64,000 nucleotides of DNA from Lachnospiraceae bacterium (GCA_016290615.1 JAEEUS010000006.1:44152-108151); one strand, 5' to 3'; positions 18,172 to 27,612 are shown, counted from the first letter of the stretch. Notes: generated by a model from the letters alone, not told the origin. A program made the numbers and translations.

Positions 18172-19434
18172 TTATATATTTACACCTTTTCGTTTCTCAA
18201 ATAAACTGTTTAACATCTTCATTATATATGGAAGAACAATAGAAAACTCAAATATATTCTTTGTGAATGCAATAGGAATACTATCCCGAAAAATAGTGAA
18301 CATAAGATTGGCACTTAATAAGCAGTAGACTGTTTTGGTAAAATAACTATTCTTCCGTATTAATGAGGAAATATATCTCCCTAGAAGAAAAAAGAATATA
18401 ATAGCCCCAATTATCCCATAGTCAAGAATATATGATGTAAAAAAATGTGTAGCGCCCAAAGGGGATTCAATACCTTCGCCTAACGAAAAAACATCCTTTA
18501 TATATGAGATTTTATCTGGGAAAACACGATAAGGAACCAAATTAATAAATCCACTAATTGTGATGGACGGAAACGAAAACGCTTTATTAATCTTGTTTTT
18601 ACTAATATATGAAACTAACGAATATGAAGTATATATTGGCTCTTGCAATATGTTAAAGAATACTCTATCTATTTCAAATCCTGTTTTTCTTCTTAAAACC
18701 CCGATTAGTCCAGCCACAAAGAGAAGGCCACCGAATATCACAAGCGCATTCTTTAACGAAATACCTTTTGATGTATATATGGAATAAGAAATCATCAACG
18801 CAAAAACGCAAGTAACAACGTATAACCTCCCACCCATTGTTAATAACAAAAAGCTAAATACGCAAAACAATACCCCCCATTTGCTATAAAAGAATTTTCT
18901 GAATCTAATTCTATTCGGGCATGAAAAAATATAAAATAAAAGTATTGATACTATCATGATAGTGAATGCAGATATCGCTCCTTTATTAACATTCGTTTTT
19001 CCTGTGTATCCTTTAAACAAGAAAGTACTATTCCAAAATACAAGTATCACTGCGATAATTAAAACTGGAAATGTAAAAAGCTTTTCAGAAAATAAAAAAG
19101 AGGTATGTTCTGCTGTTTTATCAGCAAATAAGAATTCTCCTTTTTTCATTTCACTTCCCAAAATAAATGACATATATAGCAAAAATGAAATAACTATGTA
19201 TTTAACAATATCAGAGCTATCAATTCCACTATATCTTTTTTGCAAAGTTCTATATGCAAAATCATCAAAGCTGGGATTCAACTCGTAAATCAGCAATGGC
19301 AATACGGCATAATAAAAGAATCCTAAAGAAAAACAGAAATAATGATTAATAACCAGCTTTTTATTTATTATACTCTTGGAAAGAATTATGTAAACTATTA
19401 TCAATGATTCGGTTAACAATAAGAATATTCTCAT
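18172..19434 (-). CDS. Wzy-type polysaccharide polymerase (predicted)
   Basis: A protein of about 420 residues with around 10-12 membrane helices and one larger polar loop (residues 260-330), matching the topology of O-antigen/capsule polymerases, which are poorly conserved in sequence. The role rests on topology and position between glycosyltransferase genes and a flippase. The start is uncertain: an in-frame TTG at 19449 extends it by five residues, but the ATG at 19434 (MRIFLLLTESL) is more ordinary. AT-rich gene. Confidence 0.75.
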   Translation of the reverse strand: MRIFLLLTESLIIVYIILSKSIINKKLVINHYFCFSLGFFYYAVLPLLIYELNPSFDDFAYRTLQKRYSGIDSSDIVKYIVISFLLYMSFILGSEMKKGEFLFADKTAEHTSFLFSEKLFTFPVLIIAVILVFWNSTFLFKGYTGKTNVNKGAISAFTIMIVSILLFYIFSCPNRIRFRKFFYSKWGVLFCVFSFLLLTMGGRLYVVTCVFALMISYSIYTSKGISLKNALVIFGGLLFVAGLIGVLRRKTGFEIDRVFFNILQEPIYTSYSLVSYISKNKINKAFSFPSITISGFINLVPYRVFPDKISYIKDVFSLGEGIESPLGATHFFTSYILDYGIIGAIIFFFLLGRYISSLIRKNSYFTKTVYCLLSANLMFTIFRDSIPIAFTKNIFEFSIVLPYIMKMLNSLFEKRKGVNI

Positions 19435-19459
19435 TTTTGTCACTACCAATAATATCCAT

Positions 19460-20587
19460 TTATAACAACATTAATTCTATATACTGCAGAGCTACAGTTT
19501 TTGAACTATACTTCATTAACAGTTCTTCTGTTTTTAATATATCATTACATTTCAATCCAGTTTGAATCTTACGAATCCATTCAGAATAATCTCTAGCATC
19601 ATCAACATAATTCACTAAATTATCAGTAACTTCAACTAAACTCGTACATTTTGTCGTCAACACAGGGACATTAAACGCCATAGCTTCAATAGGTGGCATA
19701 CCAAATCCTTCAAATATACTAGGGAATAAAAACGCATAACAATTCTTATATAACAAGTTTCTTATTGAATCTTCCACGAAACCCGTTATGATAATGTCAT
19801 CTAAAATCCCCAAATCCTTAGAATACTCTATTAATTCTCTTTCTTGCGATCCTCCAACCCCTGAAACAACAAGTGGATAAAAGTATGTAGAGTTTGTTCT
19901 TTTCATCTCCGCCAAAGCTCTGATTATAGTTTTCAAATTCTTATGAGGCAACATTGAAGACACCGTATAATAGTATTTCTGGGTTTTTAAACCCAGTTCC
20001 AATATTTCTTTATCAGAAGCTATATTATTATCTATCTTTATAGCATCATAAATCCTAATAACCTTACTTGTATCAGCATTGAAATAATCTATAATATCAT
20101 CTTTTACATAATTAGATATAGCAATTATCCTTTTTGATTTTTTCACAGAATTCTTCCACGAAACATTCATCCAAATTCTTTTTAAAATGCTAAAGTATTC
20201 AGGATAATGAATAGCTTGCAAATCATGAATCACCGAATAGAACTCAATATTTCCTAATCTGGTGAATGGGATACTATATATTGGTTCAAGGCATCTAGAT
20301 ATGTTGTATTTTTCTAGTAATCTACGTAAACAAAGATTTTGCCATATAACACGAATACTAGGATGTTTTGATTTCACATTGGCAATTATCATATCGAAAT
20401 ATTTACTTTCAGTATACTTCTCTATATGATTTTGATTATCTTTTGAGACAATTAGATATATTTTAATTCTTGGGTCTTTTACTTCTTCTAACCCTTCAAT
20501 CAAATTTACTATACTTGATTCTGTTCCTCCTACTTTACCATGCCTTATCCACGTCAAATCAATTGCAATTCTCTTAATTGAACTCAT
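19460..20587 (-). CDS. Glycosyltransferase family 4 (GT-B fold)
   Basis: A 375-residue cytoplasmic glycosyltransferase. The N-terminal GGTESSIVNL segment is a glycine-rich acceptor-side loop. The C-terminal domain has KYYYTVSSMLPHKNLKTII and FPSIFEGFGMPPIEAMA, the E-x7-E nucleotide-sugar motif of family 4. Its start overlaps the stop of the GT2 gene by 4 bases (ATGA), so the two are coupled. Sugar specificity cannot be read from sequence. Confidence 0.9.
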   Translation of the reverse strand: MSSIKRIAIDLTWIRHGKVGGTESSIVNLIEGLEEVKDPRIKIYLIVSKDNQNHIEKYTESKYFDMIIANVKSKHPSIRVIWQNLCLRRLLEKYNISRCLEPIYSIPFTRLGNIEFYSVIHDLQAIHYPEYFSILKRIWMNVSWKNSVKKSKRIIAISNYVKDDIIDYFNADTSKVIRIYDAIKIDNNIASDKEILELGLKTQKYYYTVSSMLPHKNLKTIIRALAEMKRTNSTYFYPLVVSGVGGSQERELIEYSKDLGILDDIIITGFVEDSIRNLLYKNCYAFLFPSIFEGFGMPPIEAMAFNVPVLTTKCTSLVEVTDNLVNYVDDARDYSEWIRKIQTGLKCNDILKTEELLMKYSSKTVALQYIELMLL

Positions 20588-21330
20588 ACTCTACCCAAAA
20601 TCTTCTTAGCAAACTCTATGCAAATAATATCCAAAACATATAATCCTGAAAATCCATTTCTTTTATATATTGAGTATTTTATTTTAATATTGTTTATAAC
20701 TTCTTTTAGCTGTTTCATATTATTACTGCACCCTCCCATAGTAAAATTCGCCAATATTTCGCTTGAAACCGATATTCTATAACCATTCTTATGAATCCAT
20801 AAAAGCATGTCCAAATCATCAAAAACTGATTCATTCCTATAAAGCTTTTCTTTGTAGATATTCATACTTGTAAACTGAGTAGGATGATTCCACGTTCTTG
20901 AGGAAACAATTCTGGGATTTGATGCTTTCTTGATAAAAGTATGATTTCCATTATGCATTCTTATACTAGCATATGCCATATCATAATGCTCTTTCTCGTG
21001 TAATTTACAAATAACATCAATTGCTGTATTCTCATACCAATCATCAGAATTAATAATCCCTACAAAATCCCCTGAACAAAGTTTTATTCCTTTGTTTATT
21101 GCATCATAGATCCCATTATCTTTTTCTGATACTATCGAGAAAATTATACCTTCTTTTCTAAATGCCTCATTATACTCATTTGCAATTTGTACTGTTCTAT
21201 CCGTACTTGCTCCATCAATAATATAGTATTCATATGGTAAATACGTTTGATTTAATACTGATTCTATTGTCCTTGCAATAGTTTTTTCTCCATTATATAC
21301 CGGTGTAATAATACTAAATCTCATATTCAT
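20584..21330 (-). CDS. Glycosyltransferase family 2
   Basis: A 248-residue GT-A enzyme with FSIITPVYNGEKTIARTIESVLNQTY at the N-terminus, YIIDGASTDRTVQIA and the metal-binding INSDDWYE motif. This colanic-acid WcaA/WcaE-like group adds a sugar to a lipid-linked acceptor. It overlaps the upstream phosphoglycosyl transferase by 4 bases. First gene of the AT-rich cassette. Confidence 0.9.
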   Translation of the reverse strand: MNMRFSIITPVYNGEKTIARTIESVLNQTYLPYEYYIIDGASTDRTVQIANEYNEAFRKEGIIFSIVSEKDNGIYDAINKGIKLCSGDFVGIINSDDWYENTAIDVICKLHEKEHYDMAYASIRMHNGNHTFIKKASNPRIVSSRTWNHPTQFTSMNIYKEKLYRNESVFDDLDMLLWIHKNGYRISVSSEILANFTMGGCSNNMKQLKEVINNIKIKYSIYKRNGFSGLYVLDIICIEFAKKILGRV

Positions 21331-22754
21331 AATTTACTGTCTATTTCCTTAAAGCCAAAACATATTAACTCATCTTCTACGTTACTAAACCCTTCGGTAC
21401 TATCTCTTTTGAATAATACCTTTACAGTCTCAAAAAGTATCTGTACATCAAGTAGCAATGACCAATTCATAATATACATCATATCCAGTTTTAGTTTATC
21501 AAGTGCAGATGTATTGTACTTTCCATACACCTGTGCATATCCTGTAAGGCCACCTTTAACCTTAAGTCTGAACGGGAATTCTGGTATCTCCTGGCTGTAT
21601 TTCTCGTTATGTTCCCATCTTTCAGGCCTAGGGCCAACTATACTCATATCGCCTTTGAGGATATTTATTATCTGAGGCAATTCATCTATTCTAGTTCTTC
21701 TAATGAAGCTTCCAACTTTAGTAATTCTGTCATCATTTACACCTGCAGGATGAGGCTTTCCATCCTTTTCAGCATCCACGATCATACTTCTGAACTTTAG
21801 GATTTCAAATCGCTTTCCGTTCATTGTCACTCTTTCCTGTCTAAAAAATATCGGTCCGCCATCTTCACATTTTATAGCAATAGCCGTTACAATCATAATC
21901 GGAAATGTTATGATGAACGCCACAAGTGAAAGCGTAATGTCAAACGTCCTCTTAATTGCTCTCTTATACCATGGCATACCAATATTCCTACAAAGATAAA
22001 GTGGCGTATCAAACAGGTTTATGGAATCTGATGATCTGACGATTATGTCCGAAAGCTTAGGCGTATAATATACACGCTTATCCATCTCAAAGCACATCTT
22101 AAGTATGCTGTTTTTCACTTGACTTGGGATATCATTGATAAGAACGGCATCAAACGCACTGATTTCTTCTCTAAACGAGGCTTCATCGTGATCTATATAT
22201 CTGATACTTCTAGCTATATGATATTTATCTGATCTTGAATTGATCTTTTCAAAGAGATGATTGATATGTTCACCGTAAATCTCCAGAATTTGAAGCGGAG
22301 GAAAAATATGCTGATATAGAGCAGTCATAGGAAGTGTCAGAGCCACACATGCTCCAACCTGCAAAATAGCCATGACAGCGTACTCTCCCAGTAATAAGAA
22401 TACAAATCTGAACTGGCCTGTGATGGCCATTGATATGAATACTTCTATGATATTAACGGTTATGATCGATACAACCTGCGAAGATATGATACCTGTTTTA
22501 CGATTGACGCCAACCTTATAGCCACCGAGGCCGTAAAAAGCAAGTGTAAAAAGTGAAGTATATATGATTACAGACATACCTAAGTTACCTTTGCCAAGCA
22601 GGTAACCTGTATTGTTATGTTCAGACGCAAATTCATACCATGTAAGGAAGAATATAAATACATTGACAGCTGTCAATATACAGGCGCAAATTCCCCTATA
22701 CATGTATTTGGTCATTATCCTGTTGTCAGAATAAACTCCATCTTCGTTATACAC
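21327..22754 (-). CDS. Polyprenyl-phosphate sugar-1-phosphate transferase (phosphoglycosyl transferase), second copy
   Basis: A 475-residue membrane enzyme that would start repeat-unit assembly by moving a sugar-1-phosphate from a UDP-sugar to undecaprenyl phosphate. About four N-terminal helices, a Rossmann-like middle region, and a C-terminal catalytic domain: KRTFDITLSLVAF, KRFEILKFRSM, RTRIDELPQ with the catalytic Asp357-Glu358, IVGPRP, and GGLTGYAQVYGKYNTS. Start is GTG at 22754, directly after the TGA of the first copy, with GAGGGT 6 bases upstream. It is a paralog of its neighbour (22755-24125). The two may act on different sugars or work as a pair. Confidence 0.92.
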   Translation of the reverse strand: MYNEDGVYSDNRIMTKYMYRGICACILTAVNVFIFFLTWYEFASEHNNTGYLLGKGNLGMSVIIYTSLFTLAFYGLGGYKVGVNRKTGIISSQVVSIITVNIIEVFISMAITGQFRFVFLLLGEYAVMAILQVGACVALTLPMTALYQHIFPPLQILEIYGEHINHLFEKINSRSDKYHIARSIRYIDHDEASFREEISAFDAVLINDIPSQVKNSILKMCFEMDKRVYYTPKLSDIIVRSSDSINLFDTPLYLCRNIGMPWYKRAIKRTFDITLSLVAFIITFPIMIVTAIAIKCEDGGPIFFRQERVTMNGKRFEILKFRSMIVDAEKDGKPHPAGVNDDRITKVGSFIRRTRIDELPQIINILKGDMSIVGPRPERWEHNEKYSQEIPEFPFRLKVKGGLTGYAQVYGKYNTSALDKLKLDMMYIMNWSLLLDVQILFETVKVLFKRDSTEGFSNVEDELICFGFKEIDSKL

Positions 22755-24125
22755 TCAAATACCCTCATCGGACTTCTTATCGGAAGCTGTTGTATTGCCT
22801 TCGTTTACGCCTTCTGTGCTCTCTTTTTCAAACAGAATCTTAACGGTATACATGCATATCTTGATATCTTCTATGATACTAGGTTTAGATATATACATCA
22901 GATCCATGAGCAGTTTGTCATATGGTGATGTATTGTATTTTCCATATACCTGTGCATAACCAGTAAGACCTGCTTTTGCCTGAAGACGCAGTCTGAACTC
23001 CGGCATATCTTTCTCGTATTCAGCTGATATCTCTGGTCTCTCAGGTCTGGGACCAACGATAGACATATCGCCTTTGAGAATATTGAATATTTGAGGGAGT
23101 TCATCAAATCTGATGGCTCTGATAATTCTACCTACTTTTGTTATACGATCATCCTTATCGCCGGTAGAAAGTCTTGCAACGCCATCCTTCTCGGCATCAA
23201 CTCTCATACTCCTGAACTTAAGGATATAGAACTCCTTGCCATTCTGTGTAAGTCTCTTCTGCTTATAAAGAGCCGGTCCGCCATCACTCTTGACAGCTAT
23301 TGCTGTAATGAGCATAAACGGAGCAAATACGATGAACAGGAATAAACTAACGACTATATCGAATACTCTCTTTAGTATTACATACTCCGGAACAGGCTCA
23401 TATCTTCTGACATGCATCATAGGCAGATGGAACATATGGACAGGAAGGGCTCCCGCCATGATCATATCCCCTATTCTGGGAATTACATATACATCTATGT
23501 CAGCTTCAACACAGTATTTTAGAATCACGTTTCTTTCATGGCTATTTATTCCTGATAAGAATACTGTCTTATACTCATCAAGCTTATGAAGATCAGAAAG
23601 GATATCAGCTACCGGATATGTTGCCTTGACATTATATCTCTTGCTCATACCATATTCATCTACTAGCTTTTCAAGCCCCATACGGTATTCATAGATGACA
23701 GCACTGCTTACGGGCTTATGAGTAGCAAAATACCACTTATGAGCTATCAGTGACCACAATATGCTTATGCACATCTGCATAAGGAAACAGAATGTGATAG
23801 GTACAAGATTTGGGAAATACAGCGATACCAACCATGTGAACATGAAAATGATCGCATCAGATACCACTATGCCCAAGAACTGACTATATATGATCTCAGA
23901 TATTGACACCGTGGCTATATGAAAACTGTTATATGATCTGCTGCATATAAAATAAAGCGTTGCGAAGATGAATATTACTAACAGGTCTCCCTTGAAGTAA
24001 TACTGTACTACCGCATAATCTTTATAATACAGATACCAAACAATTGCCCACATCGCTGTGATGAGCACTACATTTGCCAGTTTTAAGATTCTTATGGGGA
24101 TGTTTTTTATGCTTTTTTGATCCAA
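22755..24125 (-). CDS. Polyprenyl-phosphate sugar-1-phosphate transferase (phosphoglycosyl transferase), first copy
   Basis: A 456-residue paralog of the next gene with the same layout: N-terminal helices, a middle domain, then KRVFDIVVSLFLF, KEFYILKFRSM, IRFDELPQ (Asp341-Glu342), IVGPRPERPE and GLTGYAQVYGKYNTS. All known catalytic residues are present. The start codon appears to be TTG at 24123-24125, backed by GGGAG 8 bases upstream. It follows the LCP gene by 18 bases in the exopolysaccharide operon. Confidence 0.92.
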   Translation of the reverse strand: MDQKSIKNIPIRILKLANVVLITAMWAIVWYLYYKDYAVVQYYFKGDLLVIFIFATLYFICSRSYNSFHIATVSISEIIYSQFLGIVVSDAIIFMFTWLVSLYFPNLVPITFCFLMQMCISILWSLIAHKWYFATHKPVSSAVIYEYRMGLEKLVDEYGMSKRYNVKATYPVADILSDLHKLDEYKTVFLSGINSHERNVILKYCVEADIDVYVIPRIGDMIMAGALPVHMFHLPMMHVRRYEPVPEYVILKRVFDIVVSLFLFIVFAPFMLITAIAVKSDGGPALYKQKRLTQNGKEFYILKFRSMRVDAEKDGVARLSTGDKDDRITKVGRIIRAIRFDELPQIFNILKGDMSIVGPRPERPEISAEYEKDMPEFRLRLQAKAGLTGYAQVYGKYNTSPYDKLLMDLMYISKPSIIEDIKICMYTVKILFEKESTEGVNEGNTTASDKKSDEGI

Positions 24126-24143
24126 AGTTGTATCTCCCGTCTG

Positions 24144-25196
24144 TTACTTGTTAGTATCCACTTCCCTGTAAAATACCTTTATGATTAGATCATAGAGAGC
24201 CTGCTCATCAGGATAGAATTCCTCAAATTCCTCTCCCATCTTCGTTTCTCCCTCTATCATATAAAATGAACTCTCTGAAAACTGATATCCGGAAACCTCA
24301 GGTGCCAGATATGCAACTTCATCAAATGAAACATTGGTTGTCATATAAGGAGTGATATCCTTATACAGTTCACTGACAACACCTATATCATTCTTTACAG
24401 CAGATTTTGCCTGTGCTAAAAAAATTGTCAAATACTGTTTCTGTCTTGCAAGTCTTCTATCGGAGGATGCGAATTCATCTTCGTCTCTGTCTCTAAGGTA
24501 AAGGTAAGCTTCCTCACCTTTTAGATGAACATTATCTCCTTCAGATATGATTTTCTTTTTACCTTTATAGATGTCTTCTATAGCCTGAAGATTAACTCCG
24601 CCTACTGCATCATTGATTATCGGAATAGCTTTCATGTTTATGGCAGCATAACCATGGATTGGAAGCTGATACATTAGCTTTCTTACTGCATCAACCTGAT
24701 ATTCGCAGCTCTCCTCTACGCCGTTTCCAAAACCGTGCTGAACAGCTATCTGAGCCTTTGTGGTAGTTACATAGTCACCGTATTCGTTATATACGTCTAC
24801 ATCCGTCATGGTATTCCTGTTGATGCCTATAACAGATATGGTCTCTTTTTTGCTGTCCAACACGAGTAAGAACAATGCATCTGCCTGACCGCCGTTTGTA
24901 CCCTCGGCTACCTGCTTTACCTTGCCGTTCTTATCAACACCCATGAACAGGAAGGTCATTATATCATCGTTATACTCATATACCTTTCCGTTATACTTGA
25001 TCCAGCCTTCTTCCCACTTTTCCTTTTCTTCAGGTGCAGCAAGTGCTGTTTCTTCAGTAATGATCACCGGATGAGTCTCAACAGTACTGTTCTTTAATCT
25101 GCTCTTTCCGACTGTTCTTATAACAAGCGCTGAAATAAGTGCCAGTATGATCAATCCTGCAATTGTAGATAAGCTTATTATCAGTGCTTTTTTCAT
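24144..25196 (-). CDS. LytR-CpsA-Psr (LCP) family cell-wall glycopolymer ligase
   Basis: A 350-residue protein with one N-terminal transmembrane helix (ALIISLSTIAGLIILALISALV) and an extracellular LCP domain: FLFMGVDKNG, GGQADALFLLVLD, ISVIGINRNTMTDV, and YAAINMKAIPIINDAVGGV. These enzymes attach polyprenyl-linked polysaccharide to peptidoglycan. The Asp and Arg residues that hold the lipid pyrophosphate (QADALFL, NRNT, RDRDED) are present. It sits between the sortase-like and first transferase genes and would perform the last step, anchoring the polymer to the wall. AAAGGA precedes the ATG. Confidence 0.9.
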   Translation of the reverse strand: MKKALIISLSTIAGLIILALISALVIRTVGKSRLKNSTVETHPVIITEETALAAPEEKEKWEEGWIKYNGKVYEYNDDIMTFLFMGVDKNGKVKQVAEGTNGGQADALFLLVLDSKKETISVIGINRNTMTDVDVYNEYGDYVTTTKAQIAVQHGFGNGVEESCEYQVDAVRKLMYQLPIHGYAAINMKAIPIINDAVGGVNLQAIEDIYKGKKKIISEGDNVHLKGEEAYLYLRDRDEDEFASSDRRLARQKQYLTIFLAQAKSAVKNDIGVVSELYKDITPYMTTNVSFDEVAYLAPEVSGYQFSESSFYMIEGETKMGEEFEEFYPDEQALYDLIIKVFYREVDTNK

Positions 25197-25206
25197 GTTA
25201 ATCCTT

Positions 25207-26025
25207 TTATTCTTCCTCTAACAGAATTGGACCCAGATCAAGATATTCTATAACTTCTCTGTTAATTGTCCCTGCAGCGTCGTTTGTAAGTGCTCCTATT
25301 ACGACCAGTTGCTGTCCTTCATCTGTATCTATTGTAAGAGTTGTCAGGAACTTGTATTCATCAACATCGTCCCATCCTTCTCTTATCTGTTTTCCCATTA
25401 TCTTTTCGTTATATACATCATCAAGAAATTCTCTTGCGCCCACTGCATCAGCAAAACTGTATGCATCGAAAAGATCATTGTTTTCTCTTCTGTATACCGC
25501 CCATATGGTATATGTCAAAGCGTTATCAGGAAGGTATATATAGAATTCATAATTATCTTCAAAGAAATCAGGATTCTCGTAGTTTACAAGATCCTTAAAC
25601 AGTTCTTCGCTACCATGTATGACTGTATTGAAGTCACACATATCAGACATGTTATAGATCTCTATATATGCTTCTCCCTTACCGTCAGATACGCCATCTG
25701 CATTGATTGTTTTGTATCTATCAGGTTCATCAAAACTCTGAAGCAATGGCCCGTCTATCGAAGTACCGGGTACTGTGAGCCATCCCCATATATCAGGATT
25801 ATTATCTATAAGTTTATTAAAATCTATATTGGCAGATGTATCTTCTTTGTTTTGTTCAGCTGTCTCAGATACAGGCTCTTCTTTTACGATCTCATTTGTC
25901 GGCAGAGGATCTTCTGTAGCTGGTGTTTCCTGATTACCGCACCCGTAAAGGATGATGCCTGCAAGCCCGGTAGTAGCGATCATCACTATGGTTTTAAACA
26001 GTCTAGATATTGAAGTCTTCACCAT
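25207..26025 (-). CDS. Sortase-B-fold lipoprotein lacking all catalytic residues
   Basis: A 272-residue protein with a lipoprotein signal (ILYGC, lipidated Cys29) followed by a class B sortase-like domain (about 70-265): NPDIWGWLTVPGTSIDGPLLQ, then TVIHGSEELFKDL, then TLTIDTDEGQQLVVIGAL. In active SrtB enzymes these positions read YGH, TLSTC and RLVV. Here the catalytic His is Ser139, the Cys is Asp233 and the Arg is Gln239. Transpeptidation is therefore not expected. The fold may serve as a binding module for the polymer, the LCP ligase or the wall. The start overlaps the CpsD kinase gene by 23 bases, with GGGAGA upstream. The degeneration is seen directly; the role is inference. Confidence 0.85.
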   Translation of the reverse strand: MVKTSISRLFKTIVMIATTGLAGIILYGCGNQETPATEDPLPTNEIVKEEPVSETAEQNKEDTSANIDFNKLIDNNPDIWGWLTVPGTSIDGPLLQSFDEPDRYKTINADGVSDGKGEAYIEIYNMSDMCDFNTVIHGSEELFKDLVNYENPDFFEDNYEFYIYLPDNALTYTIWAVYRRENNDLFDAYSFADAVGAREFLDDVYNEKIMGKQIREGWDDVDEYKFLTTLTIDTDEGQQLVVIGALTNDAAGTINREVIEYLDLGPILLEEE

Positions 26026-26875
26026 CGTCTATTATCTCTCCCGATACAGCATCCTCGAGTCCGATTATGTCATCATCAAGTATTATCCTGCTTGTAGACT
26101 GCCTTGTGACTCCTCTTAAAGCATCCTCTTCGCTTATAAGCTGATTTCCTCTTGAGCCGTATCTTCCGTAATCACCATAATGACCGTAATACTTGCCATA
26201 GTATTTACCGTAGTATCTGCCGTATCCGCCGTATGTACCCTTACCGCTCATATCAACCTTGTTGAGTACTACTCCAAGTATCCTGCTTCCCGCCTTGTCC
26301 AGCTGATCCTTAACAGTCTGTGCAAATCTGTAGCTTATGGCATTTGATTCAATAACCAAAACAGTTCCATCACACTTGGTACCGACAACAGCCGCATCAA
26401 TAACAGAACCAAGCGGCGGTGCATCGAGAATGATGTAGTCAAACACACCTCTAAGTTTCTGTAAAAGAGCACTAAATTCTTCTCCTCCGAGAAGTTCCGA
26501 AGGGTTCGGTGGTACAGGGCCTGAGAATATCAGGAACAGGTTGCTGACATTTGTCGAATATACAACTTCCGCCATAGGGGCTTTACCTATAAGAGCATGC
26601 GTAAGTCCTTTTCTTACACCACCGGTCTTATATCTTCCTACAAGCACTGATTTACGAAGGTCACAGTCAAGAAGCAAAGTCTTGTTTCCGGCTTTTGCAA
26701 ATGCCTTTGCCATTTCCATAGCACAACTGCTCTTTCCTTCATTAGGAGTACAACTTGTAACAGCAACAGTTTTGATATCGCTGCCGCAGAACTCTATATT
26801 GCTTCGAAGCGATTTGAAAGCTTCGCTCACTCTGTAATCATCTTCAAATGAAAATGTTAGATTTACTCTCTGCAT
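26003..26875 (-). CDS. CpsD/CapB-type bacterial tyrosine kinase
   Basis: A 290-residue cytoplasmic BY-kinase. Walker A is the variant SCTPNEGKSS (41-50), Walker A-prime is LLLDCDLRK (67-75), and Walker B is YIILDAPP (147-154). A cluster of 11 tyrosines between residues 215 and 239 alternates with Gly/Lys/Arg and is the likely autophosphorylation site. Unlike most CpsD proteins the cluster is not terminal; about 50 more residues follow, rich in Asp/Glu/Ile. It should work with the CpsC membrane protein next door and be reset by the CpsB phosphatase, controlling polymer length and output. The start lies 3 bases after the CpsC stop. Confidence 0.93.
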   Translation of the reverse strand: MQRVNLTFSFEDDYRVSEAFKSLRSNIEFCGSDIKTVAVTSCTPNEGKSSCAMEMAKAFAKAGNKTLLLDCDLRKSVLVGRYKTGGVRKGLTHALIGKAPMAEVVYSTNVSNLFLIFSGPVPPNPSELLGGEEFSALLQKLRGVFDYIILDAPPLGSVIDAAVVGTKCDGTVLVIESNAISYRFAQTVKDQLDKAGSRILGVVLNKVDMSGKGTYGGYGRYYGKYYGKYYGHYGDYGRYGSRGNQLISEEDALRGVTRQSTSRIILDDDIIGLEDAVSGEIIDDGEDFNI

Positions 26876-26878
26876 CTC

Positions 26879-27604
26879 TTACCGCTTTCCTCTTTTTTTC
26901 TTCTTTGAATCTGCTTCACTCTCAATAATCGGTATTATTGCAAGTGTCGAGAGTCCCAAATACCTTTCAACATCCTCAGATGTCTTTATCGTATCATCCA
27001 ATAGATACTTAATAAGTATCATGGCGCATACCAGCATGACTCCAAGCATTCCAGCTATCACAGTCCATTTAAGATAACTGGGAGCTGCTTTTTTAGTCGG
27101 CATGTTTGCACTTTCCACGACATTAACCGCATCTATATCCATAACGTTTCCGATATGATTTGATGCACTCTCGCGGATCGCGTTTGCTATGTTCATAGCC
27201 TCAACCGGATCCTTATCTGTTACTGTGATTGCAACAATACGGGTATCTGTAGGTGATGAAACACTTACTTTTTCCTTTAATCCCTGATAATCAAGATTGA
27301 GTCTGAGTTTTTGGATGACTTCCTCAAGAACGTATCTTGAATTGATCAGTTCGGAATAGTCCTTTGTCAGCTGTGTACCCAGCTGCATATCCGAATAGGT
27401 CACATTCTGACTCTCATTTTTATTCAGGATATATATTTTTGTTGTTGATTCGTATGTTGGAGCTATCACAAAGAAGCTGATGGCAAATCCGATCAGTGCG
27501 GCGGTTATTCCCACCAGCATGATCAAAAGCCATCTGCTTAGCAGTAGTCCCATTATCTCGAGCAGATCTATCTCGATCACATCGTTGTTGTTCTTGTTTT
27601 CCAT
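26879..27604 (-). CDS. CpsC/Wzz-type chain-length regulator and kinase activator
   Basis: A 241-residue Wzz-domain protein with two membrane helices (about 15-35 and 175-200) around an extracellular region. IDLLEIMGLLLSRWLLIMLVGI, FFVIAPTYESTTKIYIL and the pre-TM2 proline-containing segment APSYLKWTVIAGMLG are typical. Family members set polysaccharide chain length and activate the partner tyrosine kinase through their cytoplasmic tail. AAGGGA precedes the ATG. Lies 8 bases after the phosphatase gene. Confidence 0.92.
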   Translation of the reverse strand: MENKNNNDVIEIDLLEIMGLLLSRWLLIMLVGITAALIGFAISFFVIAPTYESTTKIYILNKNESQNVTYSDMQLGTQLTKDYSELINSRYVLEEVIQKLRLNLDYQGLKEKVSVSSPTDTRIVAITVTDKDPVEAMNIANAIRESASNHIGNVMDIDAVNVVESANMPTKKAAPSYLKWTVIAGMLGVMLVCAMILIKYLLDDTIKTSEDVERYLGLSTLAIIPIIESEADSKKKKRGKR

Positions 27605-27612
27605 GTATTCCC

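Noticed and set aside
25309..26013. Long plus-strand frame opposite the sortase-like gene
   Set aside because: It mirrors the minus-strand gene, has Cys/Ile/Tyr-heavy composition, no ribosome site and no family pattern.
26150..26240. Short tandem DNA repeats that look CRISPR-like
   Set aside because: They encode the Tyr/Gly/Lys-rich stretch of the CpsD kinase; spacing and units are codon-based.
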